Assembly (NCBI GenBank): GCA_023460055.1
Contig: JAEWRJ010000013.1
Location: 1-9,458, forward strand
Direction of reading: 5' to 3'
Length of the DNA: 9,458 nt
Origin: Bacillota bacterium
Lineage (GTDB): Bacteria; Bacillota; Clostridia; Christensenellales; Aristaeellaceae
In this document: one piece after another, positions 5,522 through 9,458 of the stretch
Numbering within the stretch: position 1 is the stretch's first letter
How the letters are laid out: each line of letters begins with the position of its first letter
Made by a program: the position numbers and the translations under genes
Notes under the pieces: model-generated
Database searches by the model: none
Told to the model about the DNA's origin: nothing
The model's input: the letters and a program-made list of their open reading frames with translations, nothing else

Positions 5522-6483
5522 TGATATATCTCCTTTGTGATAGAAAATAACAGACGGTCTGCGATAGCTTGCCATGATACATTGCTTGCCTTGTACCTGC
5601 GCGCTTCAAACAGCGCTTCAAGAACACGCTTAAGACCCGTTGTGCCGGCCTGAGACCATGCGGAGGACAAATGCTTTGCGGCAATCAGGTGATTTTGGGC
5701 CAGTGCCTGGCGGGCTTCCTGCTCAAGCATGTCGAGCAGAAGATCCGCGGAGTCTTTGGCATCCTTCAGCAGACTTGAGGCAGCGGGTATGTCGGAAAGC
5801 TTTCTGACGGAAAAAAAGGTTTTCTCAGCCAGCGCCTTCGTGTCCCAATAGGATGAGTCCTTGCTGACTGACAAAGCAAACCCCGGGCGGCCGTTTGACA
5901 GGCGGGAGAGCTCACTCGCCTGTTCATTGCCGCAGCCTGAGCGGCGCAGCAGGTCCGCAATCCTGTCATCCTCAATCGCGGGAAGCCGCACCATGCTGCA
6001 GCGGGAGATGATCGTAGGCAGAACAGCCCGCTCATTGTCACAGGTCAGCAGATAGAAATCGTGCTCCAAGGGCTCTTCCAGTGATTTGAGCAGCGCGTTT
6101 TGGGCTTGTATGGTCATCAAATGCATGCCGCTGATCACGATGACGCGCGGTCCTGCCTCCATCGGATGCAGTGAGAGGGCGCTTATCAATGAACGCAACT
6201 GCTCAATTTTGATGGTCTTTGTTCCATCCATAACACCCAGGCTGAGCAGGTTGCCATGCCTTCCTGACAGGCAGCGGCGGCATGCCTGGCACTCCCCGCA
6301 GGGCTTTTGCGCCTCCTGAGATTGACAAAGAAGGATCTGCGCCAGGTAGGATGCAAACCCTGCCTTCATCGTACCGGAGGGCCCGCATAAAAGAAGCGCA
6401 TGAAATGCCTGCCCCTTGCGGTACTCCGCAATCAGACGGTCATGCGCTTGGCTGAATGACTGGTAATTAATTCCTTGCGACAC
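5509..6483 (-). CDS. holB: DNA polymerase III subunit delta' (clamp loader)
   Basis: A 324-residue AAA+ protein, the delta' subunit of the clamp loader that places the sliding clamp on DNA at the replication fork. Visible features: Walker-A-like GPSGTMKA (34-41); a zinc module with C53, C62, C65, C68 and an extra C71; NALLKSLEEP (129-138); and the SRC motif S160-R161-C162 with the trans-acting arginine finger. The ATP site looks degenerate: the Gly before the P-loop Lys is Met39, the following Thr/Ser is Ala41, and the Walker B acidic pair is replaced by S-G in VIVISGMHLMT. This fits a delta' that does not hydrolyse ATP itself, and separates it from DnaX. Start GTG 6483 has AAAGGG 5 bases upstream (6494-6489). 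The order darA-holB-ricT matches the B. subtilis yaaQ-yaaR-holB-yaaT region without yaaR. Confidence 0.93.
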   Translation of the reverse strand: MSQGINYQSFSQAHDRLIAEYRKGQAFHALLLCGPSGTMKAGFASYLAQILLCQSQEAQKPCGECQACRRCLSGRHGNLLSLGVMDGTKTIKIEQLRSLISALSLHPMEAGPRVIVISGMHLMTIQAQNALLKSLEEPLEHDFYLLTCDNERAVLPTIISRCSMVRLPAIEDDRIADLLRRSGCGNEQASELSRLSNGRPGFALSVSKDSSYWDTKALAEKTFFSVRKLSDIPAASSLLKDAKDSADLLLDMLEQEARQALAQNHLIAAKHLSSAWSQAGTTGLKRVLEALFEARRYKASNVSWQAIADRLLFSITKEIYQCQW

Positions 6484-6509
6484 AAATACCCTTTAGACTG
6501 CCTTGCGGC

Positions 6510-6842
6510 TTACATTTTGAGAAACTGATCGACCGAGAGCACAAATACCGTCGCACCCCCGACTGTCACTTCTATTGGATACGGAGCATACATGCCGGTC
6601 GCTCCGCCGATAGTAACCGGAGAGGTGGCAATCTGCTTGCGGCTCTTGCACACCTTCTTAATGATATCCATGCAGGGATCAAATTTTTCATCATCAACGC
6701 CGACAAGCAGGGTAGTATTACCAGCCCTTAAAAACCCACCTGTGGTCGCAAGTTTTGTAACGCTGAAACCTTCGTTCATCAGTTCGCTGATCAAGTGAGA
6801 GGCATCCTCATCCTGAACTATGGCAATAATCAATTTCATCAT
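6510..6842 (-). CDS. darA: Cyclic-di-AMP receptor, PII-like (DarA/PstA/YaaQ)
   Basis: A 110-residue cytosolic PII-like signalling protein that binds c-di-AMP as a trimer. It matches the family along its whole length (B. subtilis DarA is 109 aa): MKLIIAIVQDED at the start, VTKLATTGGFLRAGNTT in the middle (counting from the second Met: T28, G35, F36, N41, all in the known ligand-binding region), and PYPIEVTVGGATVFVL near the C-terminus. Downstream targets are poorly known for the family. Start: two consecutive ATGs at 6842 and 6839; AAAGGAGA (6858-6851) is 8 bases before the first and 11 before the second, so I chose 6842. It is the first gene of the minus-strand cluster, 26 bases before holB, and divergent from plsX with its own promoter. 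Confidence 0.95.
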   Translation of the reverse strand: MMKLIIAIVQDEDASHLISELMNEGFSVTKLATTGGFLRAGNTTLLVGVDDEKFDPCMDIIKKVCKSRKQIATSPVTIGGATGMYAPYPIEVTVGGATVFVLSVDQFLKM

Positions 6843-6895
6843 GTTATCTATCTCCTTTACAAGACGCGGTGATTGCATTGATACCTCGCATAAAA

Positions 6896-6925
6896 ATTAT
6901 ATCACGTTTATAGCAAGCAAGACAA
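6896..6925 (-). promoter_or_regulatory. Promoter of darA-holB-ricT
   Basis: On the minus strand TATAAT (6901-6896) is a perfect -10 box. TTGTCT (6925-6920), 18 bases upstream, is a four-of-six -35 box. Transcription would start near 6889, giving a leader of about 47 bases before ATG 6842. The -35 box sits in one arm of the palindrome at 6910-6958. Confidence 0.65.
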
Positions 6926-6958
6926 GCCCGGCCAAGCCGGATGCTTGTCATTTGCTAT
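6910..6958. repeat. Large interrupted palindrome in the divergent darA/plsX promoter region
   Basis: Nested inverted repeats: ATAGCAA (6910-6916)/TTGCTAT (6952-6958), GACAAGC (6921-6927)/GCTTGTC (6943-6949) and CCGGC (6928-6932)/GCCGG (6936-6940), with CAA at the centre. That makes 19 paired bases with a small bulge and one asymmetric interior gap. Each arm contains a TTGTC that serves as the -35 box of one of the two divergent promoters. It may be a regulator binding site; an RNA hairpin role is less likely because neither predicted transcript includes the whole element. Confidence 0.7.
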
Positions 6959-6973
6959 GACGTATGATAATAT
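6945..6973 (+). promoter_or_regulatory. Probable promoter of plsX-acpP
   Basis: TTGTCA (6945-6950) is five of six to the -35 consensus. After 17 bases, TAATAT (6968-6973) is a four-of-six -10 box; GATAAT (6966-6971) at 15-base spacing is an alternative. The start would be near 6980. No FapR-like (TTAGTACC-type) or FabT-like operator is visible. Confidence 0.5.
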
Positions 6974-6986
6974 CAGTTTGTTATTT

Positions 6987-7000
6987 GGCGCTTTCGCGCC
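6987..7000 (+). other. Small GC hairpin in the plsX leader
   Basis: GGCGC (6987-6991), loop TTTC, GCGCC (6996-7000). It lies in the predicted plsX leader, 13 bases before the AAAGGAA ribosome site. It is too small for a known riboswitch and has no T-run, so a role is uncertain. Confidence 0.35.
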
Positions 7001-7028
7001 CGATAAAATCATTAAAGGAAAGCATTCA

Positions 7029-8021
7029 GTGCAAGAGATTCACCTGTTTATTGATGCGATGGGCGGTGACCACGCTCCAATTGCCCCGGTCAAGGGCAGT
7101 GTTTTGGCCTTACGCCGTGATCCCCGCTTAATAATATCGCTGGCAGGTATACTTTCTGAGATTGAGCCGCTTCTTGCCGATGCCGGCGATGTGCGCGGCA
7201 GGATTACACTGGTCGACGCGCCTGAGGTGATCACCAATCAAGACGCTCCTGCCTTGGCTGTCCGGCAGATGAAAAAGTCCTCCATTGTTATGGGCATGCT
7301 CTCAGTACGCGAAGGCGCGTCAGATGGATTTGTATCCGCAGGCTCGACCGGCGCTGTCCTGGTAGGCGGAATGCTTCGCCTGGGACGGATACAGGGCATT
7401 GAGAGGCCCGCTCTGGCACCGATGCTGCCCAATGGCAAAGGCCATTTTTTGCTGATCGACTGCGGCGCGAATGTTGACTGCAAACCTGAGTACCTGCAGC
7501 AGTTTGGCCTGATGGGTGACGCTTACATGAAGAAGATCATGAATATCACTACCCCCCGCATCGGGCTTGCCAATGTAGGGGATGAAGCAGAGAAAGGCAA
7601 CGCGCTGGTCAAGGCGACTTTCCCGCTGATGCAGGCGTCCAAGTACAATTTTGTCGGCAATATTGAAGCCAGGTATATCCCCGCGGATACAGCGGATGTG
7701 ATCGTATGCGATGGCTTTGACGGCAATCTTATTCTGAAATACACTGAAGGCATCGCCGCGACCCTGATGGGCATGATCAAGGGAGAACTTCGCGCCGACT
7801 TCCGCTCGAGGATCGGTGGATTCTTCGCTAAGCCCGCTCTTGGCCGGGTCAAAAAGATCATGGACTACACAGAGATAGGCGGCGCCCCTCTGCTGGGGGT
7901 CGCGGGGACAGTAGTCAAGGCGCATGGAAGCTGCGATGACTATGCCTTCGCCTCGGCTATACGGCAGGCATCCAATATGGTGCGAGCTCAGGTCGCTCAG
8001 ACAATTATGAGCGAGCTGTAA
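7029..8021 (+). CDS. plsX: Phosphate acyltransferase PlsX (acyl-ACP:phosphate transacylase)
   Basis: A 330-residue peripheral enzyme that converts acyl-ACP and phosphate to acyl-phosphate, the acyl donor for PlsY in phosphatidic acid synthesis. Family motifs are intact: FIDAMGGDHAP (7-17), the glycine-rich FVSAGSTGAVLVGGML, LIDCGANVDCKPE, VCDGFDGNLILKYTEG, and GGAPLLGVAGTVVKAHG near the C-terminus. The length is the usual one. Start: GTG 7029 with AAAGGAA (7014-7020) 8 bases upstream; this puts the conserved FIDAMGG at residue 7, as in homologues. The in-frame TTG at 6945 adds 28 non-conserved residues and lies in the promoter -35 box. acpP follows after 28 bases. The plsX-acpP-rnc-smc order is a common Clostridia arrangement; fabD and fabG, found between plsX and acpP in B. 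subtilis, are absent. Confidence 0.96.
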   Translation: MQEIHLFIDAMGGDHAPIAPVKGSVLALRRDPRLIISLAGILSEIEPLLADAGDVRGRITLVDAPEVITNQDAPALAVRQMKKSSIVMGMLSVREGASDGFVSAGSTGAVLVGGMLRLGRIQGIERPALAPMLPNGKGHFLLIDCGANVDCKPEYLQQFGLMGDAYMKKIMNITTPRIGLANVGDEAEKGNALVKATFPLMQASKYNFVGNIEARYIPADTADVIVCDGFDGNLILKYTEGIAATLMGMIKGELRADFRSRIGGFFAKPALGRVKKIMDYTEIGGAPLLGVAGTVVKAHGSCDDYAFASAIRQASNMVRAQVAQTIMSEL

Positions 8022-8049
8022 TCTATTCAAAAAAATCGGAGGAGATAAA

Positions 8050-8280
8050 ATGGTATTTGATGAATTGACGGCGATGATAACCAACCAGCTGAAGGCAGCC
8101 CCCGAGAAGGTCACCCGCGAGGCCCGTTTGGTGGAAGATTTAGGCGCTGACAGCGCCAACGTAATGGTGCTGATCATGGACATTGAGGATCATTACGGCA
8201 TACAGGTGGAAGATAGTGCTATCACCTCGCTGAAAACCGTGGGAGACGTGGTTGACTATATTGAGGAAAAGACTAAATAA
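8050..8280 (+). CDS. acpP: Acyl carrier protein
   Basis: A 76-residue acidic four-helix protein of the usual ACP size. It carries growing fatty acyl chains on a phosphopantetheine arm and supplies acyl-ACP to PlsX. The attachment serine is S35 in LGADSANVM; the residue after it is Ala rather than the more common Leu (GADSL), followed by the usual long helix II. The sequence VEDLGADS and the C-terminal TVGDVVDYIEE are typical. The start at 8050 has GGAGGAGA (8038-8045) about 7 bases upstream. It is followed directly by an intrinsic terminator, so it probably ends the main plsX transcript. A specialised ACP cannot be excluded, but the position beside plsX favours the fatty-acid role. Confidence 0.95.
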   Translation: MVFDELTAMITNQLKAAPEKVTREARLVEDLGADSANVMVLIMDIEDHYGIQVEDSAITSLKTVGDVVDYIEEKTK

Positions 8281-8300
8281 ACTGTGTTCATAGCTTATTC

Positions 8301-8332
8301 GGCTGCTGCACAACATGGCAGCAGCCATTTTT
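8301..8332 (+). terminator. Intrinsic terminator between acpP and rnc
   Basis: GGCTGCTGC (8301-8309) pairs perfectly with GCAGCAGCC (8318-8326) around an 8-base loop, followed by A and five T (8328-8332). It starts 20 bases after the acpP stop and ends 4 bases before the rnc Shine-Dalgarno sequence. It would end most plsX-acpP transcripts and let a fraction through to rnc-smc. Confidence 0.82.
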
Positions 8333-8348
8333 ATGCGGAGGTTCTGGT

Positions 8349-9020
8349 ATGCCGGATTATTCCGAATTGACGCGTTCAATCGGATACAATTTCAAAAACA
8401 TCAAGCTGCTTGCTTTGGCCATGACACACCCTTCCTTTGGTGCCGATAATAACCAAAGGCTTGAGTTTTTGGGCGATTCTGTCCTCGAGCTATGCGTCAG
8501 CCAGAGACTGTATTTAAATCACACGGATATGAAAGAGGGACAGCTGACTGCTTTGCGCGCTACGCTTGTGTGTGAAGACACACTGTACATGATGGCGGAG
8601 CGCCTTGAGCTTGACCGCTATATCAAAATGACCCCGTCACTTCGCCCGGATACCCGCGGAAGAAAAAGCGTGATGGCGGACGCGGTGGAGGCGGTGCTGG
8701 CCGCCGTATATATCGACGGAGGTTTTGATTCTGCCAGGCAGGTGGTTGAAGCCTTATGGGCGGATGAATTTAACGGAAGGCCGGCCATTCAAAACAGCAA
8801 GAGCGATCTGCAGGAGTACCTGCAGGCCCGGCACTTAAGCGAACCGCAGTATGAAACCGTCCTGGAGGACGGACCCGCGCACAAAAGGCGCTTTACGGTG
8901 GCTGTCTCTTTGGACGGGAAAGAATTAGCCAGGGCACAGGGTAACAGCAAAAAGGATGCGCAGCAGCAGGCGGCGGCGCAAGCGTTTGAGATATTGATTC
9001 GTCAGGGGGAAGGGGTATGA
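8349..9020 (+). CDS. rnc: Ribonuclease III
   Basis: A 223-residue double-strand-specific endoribonuclease that processes rRNA precursors and cleaves structured mRNAs. The N-terminal nuclease domain (about 1-145) holds the signature QRLEFLGDSVLEL with E39 and D43, and the second metal-binding pair in MADAVEAVLAAVY with D111 and E114, so all four catalytic acidic residues are present. The C-terminal double-stranded-RNA-binding domain (about 152-218) shows SDLQEYLQ, EDGPAHKRRFTV and GNSKKDAQQQAA. The length is normal. Start ATG 8349 has GGAGG (8337-8341) 7 bases upstream. The stop TGA overlaps the smc ATG in an ATGA, indicating translational coupling. Transcription probably comes from read-through of the terminator after acpP, as no clear promoter lies in the 68-base gap. 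Confidence 0.97.
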   Translation: MPDYSELTRSIGYNFKNIKLLALAMTHPSFGADNNQRLEFLGDSVLELCVSQRLYLNHTDMKEGQLTALRATLVCEDTLYMMAERLELDRYIKMTPSLRPDTRGRKSVMADAVEAVLAAVYIDGGFDSARQVVEALWADEFNGRPAIQNSKSDLQEYLQARHLSEPQYETVLEDGPAHKRRFTVAVSLDGKELARAQGNSKKDAQQQAAAQAFEILIRQGEGV

Positions 9021-9458
9021 AGCTCAGCCGTGTGGAAATACAGGGCTTTAAATCCTTCGCCCAGAGAACTGAGCTGTCGTTTGACAGCGGAATAACCGGC
9101 ATTGTCGGCCCCAACGGATCAGGTAAAAGCAACATCGCGGATGCCGTCAGGTGGGTGCTTGGTGAGCAGAGCGCCAAAATACTGCGGGGCTCGAAGATGG
9201 AAGACGTCATATTCAACGGTACCCAGACGAGAAAGCCGCTGCCATACTGTGAAGTCTCTCTCCAGTTTGATAATGAGGACAAGGCGCTGAACTCTCCTTA
9301 TTCTGAGGTACTGGTGACGCGGCGGGTCTACCGCAGCGGCGAGGGCGAATATTTTTTGAACCGAGTCAATTGCCGCCTGCGTGATGTACTTGAACTGTTT
9401 CGGGATACCGGCATTGGCAAAGAAGGGTATTCCATCATCGGACAAGGGCGTATTGAAG
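9017..9458 (+). CDS. smc: Chromosome segregation ATPase SMC, N-terminal part (3' truncated by window)
   Basis: The frame is open from ATG 9017 to the window end, giving about 147 residues of a protein normally near 1,180. It begins MKLSRVEIQGFKSFAQ, the standard SMC N-terminus. Walker A is GPNGSGKS (31-38). Further SMC head features are VRWVLGEQSAK, VIFNGT, the LxRRVYRSGEGEYFLN segment and the Q-loop region DTGIGKEGYSIIGQGR at the cut end. SMC dimers with ScpA and ScpB load onto the chromosome and compact and separate sister origins. The coiled coil, hinge and C-terminal head lie outside the window. The start overlaps the rnc stop by 4 bases (ATGA), and the purine-rich AGGGGGAAGGGG just upstream can serve as ribosome binding site. 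Confidence 0.96.
   Translation, partial: MKLSRVEIQGFKSFAQRTELSFDSGITGIVGPNGSGKSNIADAVRWVLGEQSAKILRGSKMEDVIFNGTQTRKPLPYCEVSLQFDNEDKALNSPYSEVLVTRRVYRSGEGEYFLNRVNCRLRDVLELFRDTGIGKEGYSIIGQGRIE

Noticed and set aside
5522..5575. Upstream start extending RicT by 18 residues
   Set aside because: The extension lies inside holB in another frame, while ATG 5521 has AAAGGAGA at proper spacing and gives the conserved N-terminus.
6910..6958. Palindrome as a terminator or riboswitch
   Set aside because: There is no T-run on either strand, and both predicted transcripts start outside or at the edge of it, so the whole stem would not be in RNA.
6945..7028. TTG start extending PlsX by 28 residues
   Set aside because: It overlaps the -35 box and palindrome; the added residues are not family-like, and GTG 7029 has a well-spaced ribosome site.
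7320..8183. 287-codon open frame on the minus strand
   Set aside because: Antisense to plsX and the start of acpP, both well conserved. It is a by-product of codon bias, with no family resemblance.
1..9458. Mobile element, CRISPR array, defence island or novel gene cluster
   Set aside because: All long coding frames fall into known conserved families in familiar order. I saw no transposase, integrase, terminal repeats, target duplications or regularly spaced repeats.

Overview
The window looks like chromosomal housekeeping DNA from a Bacillota (Firmicutes) genome, most likely a Clostridia-type lineage. Evidence: strong AAGGAGG-like ribosome binding sites, frequent GTG and TTG starts, Gram-positive-specific genes (trmK, darA, ricT), the plsX-acpP-rnc-smc order, and a type-A RNase P RNA (Bacilli usually carry type B). 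Base composition is moderate, by eye near 50% GC. The species cannot be named from this sequence.

Layout. Bases 1-2125 (+): the 3' end of trmK, a Nif3-family metal protein, a coiled-coil/zinc-ribbon protein and RNase P RNA (rnpB), closed by an intrinsic terminator. Bases 2186-2836 (-): a rhomboid-fold membrane protein that lacks both catalytic residues. It is divergent from a two-gene amino-acid ABC importer (+): substrate-binding protein at 3002-3736 and permease at 3815-4516, with a strong sigma-A promoter in front and an 18-bp hairpin between the genes. No ATPase gene follows. A perfect 21-bp hairpin separates the permease from the convergent cluster darA-holB-ricT (-, 6842 down to 4583), which resembles the B. 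subtilis yaaQ-holB-yaaT region. Divergent from darA is plsX-acpP-rnc-smc (+, 7029 to the window end). An intrinsic terminator lies between acpP and rnc, and smc is cut by the window edge.

Functions. The left cluster concerns RNA maturation (TrmK tRNA methylation, RNase P). The minus-strand cluster carries a c-di-AMP receptor, a clamp-loader subunit and a Y-complex protein. The right cluster joins phospholipid precursor synthesis (PlsX, ACP) to RNase III and chromosome condensation (SMC).

I see no CRISPR array, insertion sequence, tRNA, phage gene or defence system, and no convincing undescribed system. The points most worth a second look are regulatory: a palindrome holding the -35 boxes of both divergent darA and plsX promoters, the importer intergenic hairpin, and the inverted repeat before the importer promoter. 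At protein level they are the catalytically dead rhomboid, the importer without an ATPase whose binding protein has no lipobox, and a HolB with a degenerate ATP site.
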